Part shown: in pieces, positions 25,186 through 37,132 of the stretch
Position numbering within the stretch: the first letter of the stretch is position 1
How the letters are laid out: each line of letters starts with the position of its first letter
Assembly (NCBI GenBank): GCA_009780245.1
Contig: WRAJ01000004.1
Coordinates: 1-64,000, forward strand
Origin: Turicibacter sp.
Lineage (GTDB): Bacteria > Bacillota_I > Bacilli_A > MOL361 > Turicibacteraceae
Length of the DNA: 64,000 bases
Direction of reading: 5' to 3'
The notes under the pieces: model-generated
What the model saw: the letters and a program-made list of their open reading frames with translations, nothing else
Told to the model about the DNA's origin: nothing
The model's database searches: none
Translations under genes and position numbers: made by a program

Positions 25186-26229
25186 TTAATAAGCCACAAC
25201 AAACCCATCGTTTTCTAAAATGCTGTTTCGGCTGACTGGCACTGTAATCGGATTACCAGCATCATCAAACACCCGCGAGCTGCCTTCGACCACAACCGAT
25301 ACCTCGTGCACCTCTTCAAATTCCGTCATCGTCATCACGAGTTGCCTAATCACCTGTGAAGAAACCTGTGTCTGCTCTTGATTATAGAAGATCCCTGAGC
25401 AGAAATTCAAAGTTAAAATCCCATCTTCTAATTTCGGTTGCTCCAATAACGTCGTCTGATGATTAAAGACACTAATATAAGTTGCCCCTGCCGGACCACG
25501 AACGAGCTCAGAAACTGCTTGCTCAACTGGATGATTACCGTGCTCTCCCACTAAGCGTGTGACTGGAACTAGCAGCGCCTCGTCTGAATCATCGGTTAAG
25601 AAAAATAATTTCATCATCTGCGCGTCGGTAACTCTTGGTGCATTAATCTCAAGGTTAATCCCCATGTCTCGTGTTAAACCACGACCAACGTCAATCCCGG
25701 TGTTTAAATTATTCACCTGCTCACCTTCAATTTCAAGATGAACGCGATTTACTTGTGGTAATTCCGTCAAGCTCCATACTAATGACGATAACAAATTCTC
25801 TTCTTGCGAAACGCGGTAGTATAAAAATGATTCAGATAAGTTTAGCGTTAGGATATCGCCATTCAACTGATAATCACGAAGGATGGCATTGGCTGGTATT
25901 AACCCCTCTGTGTGTTCTGGCAAGCGAACTGATGCACTCTGAATACCTGCAAACACCGATTCCACCTCAGAACACGTGCCACAAACCGCTATTTCTGTCT
26001 TAACCAAGTAACCAGACTCGTGCTCAACGTAGACAACGTGAGTCCCTTCCGCCTCTTCCTCATCGCTTTCTTCGTAAGAATACCCCATACTCCCCACTAG
26101 GTTCGTCTGCTGTGCCTCATCGGTTGTGATCGTTAAAAAATAAATAGCGACCATCACAATACACATCGCGACCACTTGCTTAACTGTTATCTTCTTGACC
26201 CATGCTAATTTCTCTAATTTCACCCTCAT
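25186..26229 (-). CDS. GerMN domain protein (GerM-like)
   Basis: Membrane-anchored protein of 347 residues with one N-terminal helix (about 18-35) followed by an acidic linker and two GerMN domains (about 75-195 and 200-330). In Bacillus, GerM is needed for sporulation and germination and helps assemble the SpoIIQ-SpoIIIAH complex; GerMN domains also occur in non-sporulating relatives. The ATG at 26229 is preceded by GGGGG; the ATG five codons earlier lacks a site. It is downstream of no other gene in its transcript. Confidence 0.82.
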   Translation of the reverse strand: MRVKLEKLAWVKKITVKQVVAMCIVMVAIYFLTITTDEAQQTNLVGSMGYSYEESDEEEAEGTHVVYVEHESGYLVKTEIAVCGTCSEVESVFAGIQSASVRLPEHTEGLIPANAILRDYQLNGDILTLNLSESFLYYRVSQEENLLSSLVWSLTELPQVNRVHLEIEGEQVNNLNTGIDVGRGLTRDMGINLEINAPRVTDAQMMKLFFLTDDSDEALLVPVTRLVGEHGNHPVEQAVSELVRGPAGATYISVFNHQTTLLEQPKLEDGILTLNFCSGIFYNQEQTQVSSQVIRQLVMTMTEFEEVHEVSVVVEGSSRVFDDAGNPITVPVSRNSILENDGFVVAY

Positions 26230-26276
26230 CTTTTTTACCCCCATCGTCTGATACCACTACATTACTGAAATATATG

Positions 26277-26310
26277 AAAACCCGATTGGATTTATGCCAA
26301 TCGGGTTTTA
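26277..26310. terminator. terminator after rpoC
   Basis: AAAACCCGATTGG and CCAATCGGGTTTT, perfect 13-bp arms with a 7-nt loop, immediately after the rpoC stop. Confidence 0.9.
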
Positions 26311-26313
26311 GTG

Positions 26314-29300
26314 TTATTCAGTTGCTTCAATGACTAGCGTCTGCTCTTCAACCATCTCTGGCATTGGGGCTGCAACTTCAGCTACGACTTTTTCTTCTTT
26401 CGCTTCATCGTTTTTGGCTGCTTTTCCTTTTTTATCTTTTTCTTTTTCTTTCTCATCTTTTTCTTCAACTGGCGGCTCTGGAATTGGCATCGGCATCTCT
26501 GGTTGGATAAACTTCTCTTTCAAGATACCAGTTCCAGCAGGAATGAGTTTACCTAAAATAACGTTCTCTTTTAGTCCAACTAATTCATCGACTTTCCCTT
26601 TAATCGCCGCATCCGTTAGCACACGCGTTGTTTCCTGGAACGAGGCTGCTGATAAGAAGCTTTCTGTTTCCAATGAAGCTTTCGTGATTCCAAGTAAAGT
26701 TGGAATCCCTACTGCTGGGCGCTTATCTTTCGCAATGGATTCTTTATTAACACGCGTGTACTGCACAATGTCAATTAAAGAGCCAGGCAGGATATCCGTG
26801 TCTCCACCATCGATAATCTTAACTTTTTTCATCATTTGATGCAGCATGATTTCGATGTGCTTATCAGAAAGCTCTACCCCTTGCGCACGATAAACGTTTT
26901 GTACTTCCTTCAAAATATAAGCTTGTACAAGCGCCGAATCTGCTACACGTAACAATTCTTTCGGATCGATTGACCCTTCCGTGATCATCTCTCCAGCTTG
27001 TAATTCATCTTTTTCAGCCACAAGCGGGCGAACGCCGTAAGCAAGTAAGTAAGAACGGCTTTCTAATTTATTCGTAACCACCACTTCGTAACGTTTACGA
27101 GCGTTTCCACGTATTTCAGTAACCGTACCATTGATTTCAGAAATAACGGCACGACCCTTCGGATTACGCGCTTCAAAAAGCTCTTGAATACGAGGAAGAC
27201 CTTGCGTGATATCCGCGCCGGCTACCCCACCGGTATGGAACGTTCTCATCGTTAACTGCGTACCCGGCTCACCGATTGACTGAGCTGCCATAATACCAAC
27301 AGCCTCCCCAACTTCCACATCTTTACCGGTTGCTAAGTTACGACCGTAACATTTCTTACAAATCCCTTTCTCCGCATTACATGAGAAAATGGTACGGATT
27401 GGCACTGAGCCAATTCCCGACTCAATAATCCTACCTGCAATGTCATCGGTGATGTATTCATTTGGACCAATGATCACTTCTTCCGTTTTTGGATGAATAA
27501 TCACTTTTGACGTGTAGCGACCAGAAATACGCTCGAATAACGGCTCAATGACTTGTCCGCGCTCGGTTAAATCCGTCACGTATTGGCCTCTATCCGTTCC
27601 GCAATCCACTTCACGGACAATCACGTCCTGGGCAACGTCAACGAGACGACGCGTTAAGTAACCTGAATCCGCTGTCTTAAGTGCCGTATCGGCTAGACCT
27701 TTACGCGCACCGTGAGTTGAAATAAAGAATTCAGTTACGGTTAAGCCCTCACGGAACGAAGATTTAATCGGTAACTCAATCGTCTTACCAGACGGGTTTG
27801 CCATTAATCCACGCATCCCTGCAAGCTGTGTAAAGTTCGAAGCATTACCACGGGCACCAGAATCACTCATCATGTAAATGTGATTATCTTTTGGCAATTC
27901 ATCCATTAAGGCATCTTGAATTTCATCTTTCGCTTTTGACCAGACATCAAGAACTAAGCGATAACGCTCAGCATCTGTTAATAACCCTTGATCGTAGTAA
28001 GCTTTTATTTGCGCAACGCGTGTGTCTCCATCTGTTAAAATAACTTTCTTCCCTTCAGAGACAACAACGTCTGAAATACCCACTGAAATACCAGCCATCG
28101 TTGAATAGACGAAACCTAAATCTTTTAATTCATCTAGCATGCGCGATGTTTCCGTCGTTTTATACGTACGGAAAATCTCGGCAATGATATCGCCCAAAAA
28201 CTTTTTCTTAAACGGTTCAATGATCGACGTGTATTCAAGGTGCTCGTGAATGTTTGTTCCTTTAGCAATAAAGTGTTGGCTAGGTGTCTCCTGAATTAAA
28301 TTAACCATCGTTGGCTCGTTCAAATACGGGAACTCTTTTGGTAAAATGCTGTTGAAGATCACTTTCCCTAGCGTGGTGACCAAATATTGTTCAGATTGCG
28401 AAGGCGTAAACTTATCTTGATCAAACGATGAACGCACATCAAGTGCAACACGTGCATGCAAAGCGACGTATCCGTTCGCATAAGCCATGCGTAACTCGTC
28501 CGTGTCTTTATAAATATTACCTTCACCCAACGCACCAGCTTCCTCTTTCGTCAAGTAATAATTTCCTAATACCATATCCTGAGAAGGCGTAACAACCGGC
28601 TTCCCATCTTTTGGGTTAAGGATGTTATTCGCAGCAAGCATTAATAACCTTGCTTCGGCTTGCGCTTCTTGCGATAAAGGCACGTGAACCGCCATCTGAT
28701 CCCCATCGAAATCGGCATTGAAGGCTGTCGTTACAAGTGGGTGTAGTCTAATCGCACGACCTTCGACAATTTTAGGTTCGAACGCTTGAATCCCAAGACG
28801 GTGAAGCGTCGGTGCACGGTTAAGAAGCACCGGGTGTTCACGAATGACGTCTTCCACAACGTCCCATAAAGCGTCGTCCATGCGCTCAATCATCTTTTTC
28901 GCACTCTTAATGTTTTGCGTCAAATCACGCGCGACTAATTCCTTCATCACAAACGGCTTGAATAATTCCAGCGCCATTTCTTTTGGCAGACCACACTCAG
29001 ACATCTTCAAGTCAGGGCCTACAACGATGACCGAACGTCCCGAGTAGTCAACACGTTTTCCAAGTAAATTCTGACGGAAGCGCCCTTGCTTACCTTTTAA
29101 CATGTGTGACAGCGACTTCAATGGACGGTTTCCTGGTCCCGTTACTGGACGACCGCGGCGACCGTTATCAATCAACGCATCCACGGCTTCTTGGATCATC
29201 CGCTTCTCATTGTTGATGATAATGTTCGGTGCTCCGATTTCCAAATACCTAATTAAACGGTTATTTCTATTTATCACGCGTCGATACAAATCATTTAAAT

Positions 29301-30057
29301 CCGATGTCGCAAAGCGCCCCCCATCTAATTGTACCATCGGACGAATGTCTGGCGGAATAACCGGCAGGACATCTAAAATTAAATTCACCGGCTGATTACC
29401 TGAGTTTCTAAACGCTTCAACCACTTCTAAACGCTTAATCAGCTTGGCACGTTTTTGTCCAGATTGGATTTTCAATTCTGCCCGCAGATCTGCTGCCTCA
29501 GCGTCTAAGTCGACACTTTCTAGCAACGATTTAATGGCTTCAGCGCCCATCCCAACCGTAAAAACTTCACCGTATTCTTCCAAAGCATCGCGGTATTCTC
29601 TTTCTGTTAAAACCGTTCCTTTCGTAAAGTCTGTCTTCCCAGGATCGGTAATAACGTGGTTCACGAAATAGATGACTTCTTCAAGTTCACGCGGCGACAT
29701 GTTTAAAAGTAGCCCCATGCGACTCGGAATCCCTTTTACGTACCAAATATGCGCAACAGGCGCTGCTAATTCAATGTGACCCATGCGCTCACGACGAACT
29801 TTGGCCACCGTTACTTCAACGCCGCAACGCTCACAAATAATCCCTTCGTATCGCACGCGTTTGTACTTTCCACACGCACACTCACAATCTTTTTGTGGTC
29901 CAAAAATTCGCTCACAAAATAGGCCGTCACGCTCTGGCTTAAGGGTACGATAATTAATGGTCTCCGACTTTTTAACTTCACCGTATGACCACTCGCGAAT
30001 CGTGTCTGCGCTAGCTAAACCAATTTTCATATACTTAAACTTATTAACATCTATCAA
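26314..30057 (-). CDS. rpoC: DNA-directed RNA polymerase subunit beta'
   Basis: Catalytic subunit of RNA polymerase, 1247 residues. An N-terminal zinc finger (Cys near 59-78, [20 protein letters not shown]) and the catalytic NADFDGD motif (about 447-453), whose three Asp bind magnesium, are intact. A second zinc-binding group (CGTD..., then [13 protein letters not shown]) lies at about 810-895. The start is TTG, 9 nt after AGGAGG. The last 60 residues or so are a charged Glu/Lys/Pro tail beyond the conserved end. It is 48 bp downstream of rpoB and co-transcribed. Confidence 0.98.
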   Translation of the reverse strand: MIDVNKFKYMKIGLASADTIREWSYGEVKKSETINYRTLKPERDGLFCERIFGPQKDCECACGKYKRVRYEGIICERCGVEVTVAKVRRERMGHIELAAPVAHIWYVKGIPSRMGLLLNMSPRELEEVIYFVNHVITDPGKTDFTKGTVLTEREYRDALEEYGEVFTVGMGAEAIKSLLESVDLDAEAADLRAELKIQSGQKRAKLIKRLEVVEAFRNSGNQPVNLILDVLPVIPPDIRPMVQLDGGRFATSDLNDLYRRVINRNNRLIRYLEIGAPNIIINNEKRMIQEAVDALIDNGRRGRPVTGPGNRPLKSLSHMLKGKQGRFRQNLLGKRVDYSGRSVIVVGPDLKMSECGLPKEMALELFKPFVMKELVARDLTQNIKSAKKMIERMDDALWDVVEDVIREHPVLLNRAPTLHRLGIQAFEPKIVEGRAIRLHPLVTTAFNADFDGDQMAVHVPLSQEAQAEARLLMLAANNILNPKDGKPVVTPSQDMVLGNYYLTKEEAGALGEGNIYKDTDELRMAYANGYVALHARVALDVRSSFDQDKFTPSQSEQYLVTTLGKVIFNSILPKEFPYLNEPTMVNLIQETPSQHFIAKGTNIHEHLEYTSIIEPFKKKFLGDIIAEIFRTYKTTETSRMLDELKDLGFVYSTMAGISVGISDVVVSEGKKVILTDGDTRVAQIKAYYDQGLLTDAERYRLVLDVWSKAKDEIQDALMDELPKDNHIYMMSDSGARGNASNFTQLAGMRGLMANPSGKTIELPIKSSFREGLTVTEFFISTHGARKGLADTALKTADSGYLTRRLVDVAQDVIVREVDCGTDRGQYVTDLTERGQVIEPLFERISGRYTSKVIIHPKTEEVIIGPNEYITDDIAGRIIESGIGSVPIRTIFSCNAEKGICKKCYGRNLATGKDVEVGEAVGIMAAQSIGEPGTQLTMRTFHTGGVAGADITQGLPRIQELFEARNPKGRAVISEINGTVTEIRGNARKRYEVVVTNKLESRSYLLAYGVRPLVAEKDELQAGEMITEGSIDPKELLRVADSALVQAYILKEVQNVYRAQGVELSDKHIEIMLHQMMKKVKIIDGGDTDILPGSLIDIVQYTRVNKESIAKDKRPAVGIPTLLGITKASLETESFLSAASFQETTRVLTDAAIKGKVDELVGLKENVILGKLIPAGTGILKEKFIQPEMPMPIPEPPVEEKDEKEKEKDKKGKAAKNDEAKEEKVVAEVAAPMPEMVEEQTLVIEATE

Positions 30058-30105
30058 AGTTGGATCCTCCTTTTGAGGTTGTTATCTATAAAGTCTTCTG
30101 TTTTC

Positions 30106-33100
30106 CTATTCAACGACATCAATGACTTCTTCAGTCGTTTCAACCGTTTCTTCAATGGTTTGTTCTTCAGCTGCTTCAACTACTTCTTCCGTGATTAGCT
30201 CTTTAGCTATTTCTTCAGTTGCTTGTTCTTCAGCGGTTTCAACTGCTTCTTTTTCAACGTTTTCAGATGCGACAATTTTGCTTGATTCGTAGGTACTTAA
30301 TTCACGACTTGAAATCTCTTCTTTGTTTTCATCTAAGATTTTCATGTCCATACCAAGTGCTTGTAATTCTTTAACAAGCACGCGGAACGATTCTGGAATG
30401 CCTGGTTCAGGTACATTCTCACCACGAACAATTGCCTCGTAAGTTTTTACACGCCCGTTAATGTCATCCGACTTAACCGTTAAGACTTCCTGTAAGATAT
30501 AAGCCGCACCGTAAGCCTCAAGTGCCCAAACTTCCATCTCTCCGAATCGCTGTCCACCAAATTGTGCTTTTCCACCAAGCGGTTGTTGCGTTACCAATGA
30601 ATAAGGACCAATTGAACGCGCATGTAACTTATCATCAACCATGTGCGCAAGCTTAATCATGTACATGACACCCACAGCGATGCGATTATCAAACGCCTCT
30701 CCCGTGCGACCGTCGTATAAAATCGTCTTCCCGTCTGCATCCAATCCAGCCTCAGCCATGATTTCATCTAAGTCTGCTGTTTTAACCCCATCAAAAACTG
30801 GTGTTGCGACATGGATGCCCAGGTTTTTTGCAGCCATTCCCAAGTGAATTTCTAAAATCTGACCAATGTTCATACGCGACGGAACCCCAAGCGGGTTTAG
30901 CATGACATCAACCGGTGTCCCATCGGGTAAGTATGGCATGTCTTCTTCAGGTAAAATCTTCGAGATAACCCCTTTATTACCGTGACGACCTGCCATCTTA
31001 TCACCCTCAGAAATTTTACGTTTCTGAGCGATGTAAATACGCACAACTTCATTCACGCCAGGCGCAAGCTCATCACCATTTTCACGTGAGAACGTCTTAA
31101 CATCGTGCACAATCCCATTACCACCGTTAGGCACACGCAATGAAGTGTCACGCACTTCGCTTGCTTTTTCACCAAAGATCGCATGCAATAAACGCTCTTC
31201 TGCTGTTAGTTCAGCTTGTCCTTTTGCTGTTACTTTACCAACTAAAATGTCATCTTCTTTTACTTCTGAACCAATTTTGATAATCCCATACTCATCTAAG
31301 TTCCCAAGTGCATCACCACTAGCGCCAGGAATATCGCGCGTGATCTCTTCTGGACCAAGTTTCGTATCACGAGACTCTAATTCGTATTCTTCAATGTGAA
31401 TCGACGTATATACATCGTCTTTCACCAGACGCTCACTCATAATGATCGCATCTTCATAGTTATAACCGTTCCAAGTCATGAACGCCACGACAACGTTACG
31501 TCCGAGTGCTAACTCCCCGTTTTCCATCGAAGAAGAATCCGCTAAAATTTGACCTTTTTCAACTTCATCGCCGATTTCAACAATTGGGATTTGATTCAAT
31601 ACCGTGCTTGAATTTGAACGTTGGAATTTCGTTAACGGGTAACGCTCTAGTTCATGATCCGCTGTTCGGCGAACATTAATCATACGTGAATCAACGCGCT
31701 CAATGATACCTGCTGATTCTGCGACAATCGCTTGACCAGAGTCACGCGCGTTCACATACTCCATACCCGTCCCAACAAATGGTGCCTCAGGAATCAATAG
31801 TGGGATCGCCTGACGCTGCATATTCGCTCCCATTAAGGCACGGTTCGCATCATCGTGCTCTAAGAACGGAATACAAGCCGTTGCTACTGAAACGATCTGC
31901 TGCGGCGATACCTCAATAAAATCAATCTCATCAGGTGCCACAATTAACGTTTCATCGTTAAAACGAGCAACAAGTTCACCAATGATTTCATCACCAATGC
32001 CGATTTCTAACGATGACTGGGCGATGACATAGCGATCTTCTTCATCAGCGGTTAAATATTCAATATCTCCGGTTAAGATGGCAATCGCCTTACCGTCTTC
32101 GTTCACAGTTTTTTCAACGCGGCAATAAGGCGTTTGAATAAAGCCGTATTTATTTACTTTTGCGTAGCTAGATAACGCGTTGATCAGACCGATGTTCGGT
32201 CCCTCAGGCGTCTCGATCGGACACATTCTTCCGTAATGCGAGTAGTGAACGTCTCGCACCTCCATGCCCGCACGCTCACGCGTTAAACCACCGGGCCCAA
32301 GCGCAGATAAACGACGCTTATGCGTTAACTCTGATAACGGATTCGTCTGATCCATGAACTGCGATAACTGCGACGACCCAAAGAATTCTTTGATAGATGC
32401 CGTAACCGGTCTAATGTTAATTAAACTCGAAGGCGTAATCCCTTCTTCTTCTTGGATCGACATACGCTCACGAACCACTCTTTCCATACGAGAAAGGCCG
32501 ATGCGCAACTGATTTTGCAATAATTCACCAACAAGGCGTAAACGACGATTTCCTAAGTGGTCAATGTCATCAATGCCGCCAACGTCATATAGCAGATTCA
32601 AAAAGTAACTAACTGAAGCAAAGATGTCAGACGTTGTAATGTTTTTGATTTCAGGATCGCCGATGTTTCCAACGATTTTAACAACCTCTTCTTCGCCGTT
32701 CATGTCAGTAGAGTAAATCTCAAACTCTTGCACATACGTTTTCTCGTTACCTTCTAGCTCACTATCTAACGTGACTTCACGCACGTTTAATGTTTCCATC
32801 TTCTCTGCGAGATCGTTTTCGATGATGTCGCGTGTCATGACCGTGCCAGCTTCTACTAAAATTTCGCCAGTCTCAGCATCAAAAACATCACTCGCTAATT
32901 TCTTTCCAAGTAAACGATCGATGACATTTAATTTTTTATTGAATTTGTAACGACCCACGTTTGCTAAATCGTAACGCTTCGGATCGAAGAAACGTGAAGC
33001 AAATAAATTACGAGCACCTTCAATGGTAGCAGGCTCTCCTTGACGTAACTTACCAAAGATTTCCATTAACGCTTCATCCGGTGTCGTCGTCGCGTCTTTA

Positions 33101-33783
33101 TCCAACGTGTTTAGAATGTACTGGTTTTCACCAAACACAGCAATAATGTCTTCACGCGTCGTTAAACCAAGCGCTCTTAAAAGCACCGTGATTGGCATTT
33201 TTCTCGTACGATCCACACGCACGTACAAGATGTCTTTTGAATCCGTTTCATACTCTAACCAAGCACCACGGCTTGGGATCACTTGTGCTAAATATTTAAC
33301 TTTACCACTTTTCTTGTCCGTGTCTTTGCTGTAATACACACCAGCAGAACGCACCAATTGCGAAACAACAACACGCTCTGAACCGTTGATAATAAAAGTA
33401 CCAGTTGGTGTCATTAATGGGAAATCGCCCATGTAAATTTCACTTTCTTTCACCTCTTCAACTAGCCCCGTTTCTTCGTTTTTAATGTGCAACCTTACTT
33501 TCACACGCAAAGGCGCTGCATAATTAACGTCACGCTCTTTCGATTCCAACACTGAATACTTCGCTTCCCCTAGCGTATAATCAATGAACTCCAACGCAAA
33601 AACCCCATTCGTATCCTCGATTGGGGAAATATCTTTAAACATCTCTTTAATCCCTTGATCTAAAAACCACTCGTACGAAGCCGTTTGAATCTCAATCAGA
33701 TTTGGGAGCTCAAGCGCAACATTAATCCGCGAATAATTACGTCGCTCTCTCTTTTTTCCATATTTTACTACTTTTCCTGCCAC
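30106..33783 (-). CDS. rpoB: DNA-directed RNA polymerase subunit beta
   Basis: Second large subunit of RNA polymerase, 1225 residues. The rifampicin-pocket region reads [20 protein letters not shown] followed by [11 protein letters not shown], the sensitive-type sequence. The [10 protein letters not shown] and [12 protein letters not shown] signatures are present. A GTG at 33783, 8 nt after AGAGG, gives the Bacilli-like start V-A-G-K-V-V-K-Y-G; the GTG at 33792 overlaps the site. The C-terminal 60 residues are rich in Glu, Val and Thr and extend past the conserved core. Confidence 0.98.
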   Translation of the reverse strand: MAGKVVKYGKKRERRNYSRINVALELPNLIEIQTASYEWFLDQGIKEMFKDISPIEDTNGVFALEFIDYTLGEAKYSVLESKERDVNYAAPLRVKVRLHIKNEETGLVEEVKESEIYMGDFPLMTPTGTFIINGSERVVVSQLVRSAGVYYSKDTDKKSGKVKYLAQVIPSRGAWLEYETDSKDILYVRVDRTRKMPITVLLRALGLTTREDIIAVFGENQYILNTLDKDATTTPDEALMEIFGKLRQGEPATIEGARNLFASRFFDPKRYDLANVGRYKFNKKLNVIDRLLGKKLASDVFDAETGEILVEAGTVMTRDIIENDLAEKMETLNVREVTLDSELEGNEKTYVQEFEIYSTDMNGEEEVVKIVGNIGDPEIKNITTSDIFASVSYFLNLLYDVGGIDDIDHLGNRRLRLVGELLQNQLRIGLSRMERVVRERMSIQEEEGITPSSLINIRPVTASIKEFFGSSQLSQFMDQTNPLSELTHKRRLSALGPGGLTRERAGMEVRDVHYSHYGRMCPIETPEGPNIGLINALSSYAKVNKYGFIQTPYCRVEKTVNEDGKAIAILTGDIEYLTADEEDRYVIAQSSLEIGIGDEIIGELVARFNDETLIVAPDEIDFIEVSPQQIVSVATACIPFLEHDDANRALMGANMQRQAIPLLIPEAPFVGTGMEYVNARDSGQAIVAESAGIIERVDSRMINVRRTADHELERYPLTKFQRSNSSTVLNQIPIVEIGDEVEKGQILADSSSMENGELALGRNVVVAFMTWNGYNYEDAIIMSERLVKDDVYTSIHIEEYELESRDTKLGPEEITRDIPGASGDALGNLDEYGIIKIGSEVKEDDILVGKVTAKGQAELTAEERLLHAIFGEKASEVRDTSLRVPNGGNGIVHDVKTFSRENGDELAPGVNEVVRIYIAQKRKISEGDKMAGRHGNKGVISKILPEEDMPYLPDGTPVDVMLNPLGVPSRMNIGQILEIHLGMAAKNLGIHVATPVFDGVKTADLDEIMAEAGLDADGKTILYDGRTGEAFDNRIAVGVMYMIKLAHMVDDKLHARSIGPYSLVTQQPLGGKAQFGGQRFGEMEVWALEAYGAAYILQEVLTVKSDDINGRVKTYEAIVRGENVPEPGIPESFRVLVKELQALGMDMKILDENKEEISSRELSTYESSKIVASENVEKEAVETAEEQATEEIAKELITEEVVEAAEEQTIEETVETTEEVIDVVE

Positions 33784-33970
33784 ACACTTCACCTCTATTA
33801 AATAGTTTGAATGTTACAATTGCCAACTCTTTGACAATCCGCTCATCATGCGTCAATGAAAATTGAAAACATTGGAAATCACAGTCTCTACAGGTCTTTT
33901 CTCCAAATGAATCGACCACAAAATTCCTTGTTCGACAAGGGCCTTTGTGAAATTGACCATTATTAGGCAT
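33784..33970 (-). other. long 5' leader of rpoBC
   Basis: About 185 nt separate the predicted transcription start from rpoB. A small hairpin (CCTTG, loop, CAAGG) lies at 33926-33940. An open frame across it overlaps rpoB in another phase and lacks a ribosome site, so I read it as untranslated leader. No ribosomal protein genes precede rpoB. Confidence 0.5.
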
Positions 33971-33976
33971 TTTAAT

Positions 33977-34006
33977 ATATTATCACAAAATAGCAATCCC
34001 AGTCAA
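33977..34006 (-). promoter_or_regulatory. promoter of rpoB-rpoC
   Basis: -35 TTGACT (34001-34006) and -10 TAATAT (33977-33982), spacing 18; an overlapping GATAAT gives spacing 16. Confidence 0.7.
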
Positions 34007-34017
34007 GCACAAAATTC

Positions 34018-34053
34018 AAAAAAGTCATTAGATTTCAAAAAATCCAATGACTC
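34018..34053 (-). terminator. terminator after the P-type ATPase gene
   Basis: AGTCATTGGAT and ATCTAATGACT pair over 11 bp (one G-T) and are followed by TTTTTT. Confidence 0.8.
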
Positions 34054-34062
34054 CTACACACC

Positions 34063-36678
34063 CTACTTCCTAACCGCCTTAACAATCTCAACCACAACCA
34101 ACTGCATCAACGCCAACCCCACAACAATCGCCCAATGCGTCCCACTCAAAGCAACAACTTCAAAGACACTCATCAAAGGCGCAATCGTAGCAACTGCTAA
34201 CGTCACCAACACCGATCCCAGTGCACTAAAGAAGATGTGCGGGTTTGAGAAAAGACCAATTTTGAAAATCGATTTTTCACTACGAACGTTGAAGATATTA
34301 ATCACCGATGCCCACGATAAGACGATAAACGCCATCGACACACCCACTTCATAGCTTGGGGTAATCGCATCGCTTAACTCTACGTTCATCCCTAGCCAAA
34401 ACGCTGTCAACGTTAAGATCACAAACATTGACCCACGGAAAGCAATCGTCGTGCCAATCCCGCCAGAGAAAATACCAGCGTCTTTCTTGATTGGTTTGCG
34501 CTGCATAATGTCATCAGCTGCTTTTTCTTGACTAATAAATAAACCAGGAATACCGTCACTCACCACGTTAATAAATAGTAACTGCAACGCAACAACCGGT
34601 GGTCCCCATCCTAAAATAACACCGATGAGCATGATGAAGATCTGAGCAAAGTTAACCGATAATAGGAACGAAACAGTCTTACGAATGTTATCGTATGACG
34701 TACGACCTTCTGCTACGGCATCGACAATCGTCGCAAAGTTATCGTCTGTGATCACCATGTCCGCCGCATTTTTCGATACTTCTGTTCCTGTAATCCCCAT
34801 CGCTGCGCCAACGTCTGCCGCTTTCAGTGCTGGTGCATCGTTAACACCATCACCGGTCATGGTGATGACTTCACCTTGCGACTGCCACGCTTGAACAATG
34901 CGAATCTTATCTTCCGGACTTACGCGGGCATACACCGAGATATTGCGTACGTTCGCACGTAAATCGTCCTCGCTCATTGCCTCTAGTTCAACCCCCGTAA
35001 TCGCGCGATCTCCCGCTTCGTAAATCCCAATCTCTTCTGCGATCGCCTTCGCTGTTAAAATGTGATCTCCGGTAATCATGACCGTTTTAATCCCAGCTTC
35101 TTTAGCAACACGCACCGCTTCTTTACTTTCTGGACGCGGCGGATCAATCATGCCGATCATCCCAATAAATTCTAAACTAATCTCTAAATGCTCTGGTGAT
35201 AAATCTTCTGGCATCGCACGCCACTTACGGATCCCCACGGTAATCACGCGTAACGCTTTTTCAGCAAACGAGTCATGAATATCAACCGCAATACCAGCTT
35301 CGGTACTGTTACATCTAACCGGCAAGCGGTCAAAAGCACCTTTTGTTACCTGTAAATAACCGTCTGCCATTTTATGAATGGTTGTCATTAGTTTACGATC
35401 TGAATCAAACGGTATTTCATGCACACGTGGGTACTTCTCATCTAACATCGCACGCGTTAAACCTTTATCACGCATCAAACGAACAATCGACGCCTCTGTT
35501 GGATCACCGACAATGATGTCTTTGCCTTCTACCACATTGATGACCGCATTCGTACAAGCACCTAAGTACTCCAACATCTGCATCTTATCGTCATTGAAGT
35601 CTTCTTCCACTGCTTTCGGCTCATGATCCACGTGCCAGACGCGCTGAATGCGCATCTTGTTCATCGTTAACGTTCCCGTTTTATCCGAACAAATCACCGA
35701 TGTGTTACCGACCGTCTCAACCGCAGGAATGCGTTTAATAATCGTATTTTTAACGACCATGCTGTGCACACCGCGCGCTAAAATCATCGTCACGATAATC
35801 GGCAATGCCTCTGGTACCGCTGCGACCCCTAATGCTACCGCAACCAATAACATCTCCGCCACTGAATCGCCGTGAACAAGTACACCGATAGCGAAGATTA
35901 ACGCGCCAGCTGCTAACGCCACCACCGATAAGTTAATCGATAACTTCTTAAGTCTAAGCTGCAATGGCGTCTGCTGCTTCTTCGTGTTATTAAGAAGCTT
36001 TGCAATTTTACCCATTTCCGTTTCCATCGCCGTCTCAACCACGACTGCCTTCCCACGTCCAGCTGTGACTAAACACCCTGAGTAAACCATGTTTTTTCTG
36101 TCACCTAATGCCGTGTTCTCATCCACACGTAAACGGTGGTCTTTCTCGACCGGCACACTTTCACCCGTTAAACCAGACTCATCCACTGCCAGTGATGAGC
36201 AGTCTATTAAACGTGCATCAGCGGAAATCATGTCTCCCGCGACCAATTCGATGATGTCACCTGGCACTAGTTTTGACGCGTCAATGATTTTTTTCTCGCC
36301 GTCTCGGATGACGGTTGACTCAAAAGAATTTAACTTTTTTAGTGCGTCAAGTGCTGCTTCGGCTTTTCCTTCTTGGTAAATACCCAAGAACGTGTTAATG
36401 ATGACAACGCCTAGGATCACCCAAACTTTCGCCCAACCGTCTCCGGTTGTGATCGCCATGTATGCCGCAATCCCCGCTGCAACTAAAAGAATGATCGCTG
36501 AAATTTCAAGCAAATGGTGCATGATTTTCGCAAACAGCGTCTCTTTCTTTTCCGCTTCAAACTCATTTAAACCGTATTTCTCAATGCGAGACTCAGCTTC
36601 TTTTTGAGTTAAACCTTCCGATACATTCGTATCTAATCTTTTGATGACCTCATCAATTTTATCTTTTGTCCATAACAT
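34063..36678 (-). CDS. P-type calcium-transporting ATPase
   Basis: Cation pump of the P2A type, 871 residues, probably exporting Ca2+ at the expense of ATP. In order: N-terminal cation ATPase domain, TGES phosphatase motif (171-174), membrane helix with PEALP (289-293), phosphorylated Asp332 in SDKTGT, the nucleotide domain, MTGDGVNDAPALK, and six C-terminal membrane helices. The PEALP sequence and overall match fit bacterial SERCA-like pumps. The ATG follows AGGAGG by 9 nt. Transport of Mn2+ is an alternative. Confidence 0.9.
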   Translation of the reverse strand: MLWTKDKIDEVIKRLDTNVSEGLTQKEAESRIEKYGLNEFEAEKKETLFAKIMHHLLEISAIILLVAAGIAAYMAITTGDGWAKVWVILGVVIINTFLGIYQEGKAEAALDALKKLNSFESTVIRDGEKKIIDASKLVPGDIIELVAGDMISADARLIDCSSLAVDESGLTGESVPVEKDHRLRVDENTALGDRKNMVYSGCLVTAGRGKAVVVETAMETEMGKIAKLLNNTKKQQTPLQLRLKKLSINLSVVALAAGALIFAIGVLVHGDSVAEMLLVAVALGVAAVPEALPIIVTMILARGVHSMVVKNTIIKRIPAVETVGNTSVICSDKTGTLTMNKMRIQRVWHVDHEPKAVEEDFNDDKMQMLEYLGACTNAVINVVEGKDIIVGDPTEASIVRLMRDKGLTRAMLDEKYPRVHEIPFDSDRKLMTTIHKMADGYLQVTKGAFDRLPVRCNSTEAGIAVDIHDSFAEKALRVITVGIRKWRAMPEDLSPEHLEISLEFIGMIGMIDPPRPESKEAVRVAKEAGIKTVMITGDHILTAKAIAEEIGIYEAGDRAITGVELEAMSEDDLRANVRNISVYARVSPEDKIRIVQAWQSQGEVITMTGDGVNDAPALKAADVGAAMGITGTEVSKNAADMVITDDNFATIVDAVAEGRTSYDNIRKTVSFLLSVNFAQIFIMLIGVILGWGPPVVALQLLFINVVSDGIPGLFISQEKAADDIMQRKPIKKDAGIFSGGIGTTIAFRGSMFVILTLTAFWLGMNVELSDAITPSYEVGVSMAFIVLSWASVINIFNVRSEKSIFKIGLFSNPHIFFSALGSVLVTLAVATIAPLMSVFEVVALSGTHWAIVVGLALMQLVVVEIVKAVRK

Positions 36679-36777
36679 ATATGCATTCCTCCTGAGAATT
36701 TATATAAGCTACATTTAGAAACTCCTCAAGCCTGATCTCGAACTCGAATAACCCTAACCGCAGTCATTTATCACATT

Positions 36778-36806
36778 ATATTATCACTTTTTCAACTGAA
36801 TGTAAA
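36778..36806 (-). promoter_or_regulatory. promoter of the P-type ATPase gene
   Basis: -35 TTTACA (36801-36806), 17 bp, -10 TAATAT (36778-36783), minus strand; leader about 90 nt. Confidence 0.6.
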
Positions 36807-36875
36807 CAAAATGTAAATGAAAGTCGTTGCTTTACGTTTACACGACGACGCTTTGCGCTTACATGAAAAGCATAA

Positions 36876-36902
36876 GAAAAATCAGCCTTTTTCAGGCTGA
36901 TT
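36876..36902 (-). terminator. terminator after the murI operon
   Basis: AATCAGCC and GGCTGATT arms with a 7-nt loop and TTTTTC on the minus strand. Confidence 0.85.
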
Positions 36903-36904
36903 GA

Positions 36905-37081
36905 CTAAAACGGAAAATTTTCCAAAATCGATGGGTCCTTGTAAATGTCACTAATTTTTTTACTTAACGGCCCGTCGATCTCTTCTTGCAGGCGCTCGTT
37001 CTCCAACTCCGAGAACTCATCTGCAAACTCCTCGTCATACTTAGGAAGCTTATTTTTGTCTTGATGTTGATATAATTTCAT
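36905..37081 (-). CDS. small acidic hypothetical protein
   Basis: 58-residue soluble protein, rich in Glu, Asp and Lys, with no recognised domain. The ATG at 37081 lies 8 nt after GAGGTGA; the longer open frame back to 37132 lacks a site. It is 51 bp downstream of murI and ends just before the operon terminator, so it is the last gene of the spmA-spmB-murI transcript. Confidence 0.6.
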   Translation of the reverse strand: MKLYQHQDKNKLPKYDEEFADEFSELENERLQEEIDGPLSKKISDIYKDPSILENFPF

Positions 37082-37132
37082 CTTAAAAATCACCTCAGCA
37101 TTAGTTTGCCCAGGCGATAAGATTGTATGCAT

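Noticed and set aside
33737-33970. 77-codon minus-strand frame across the rpoB start, with several Cys
   Set aside because: It overlaps rpoB in another phase, starts about at the transcription start, and has no ribosome site. It is best read as leader sequence.
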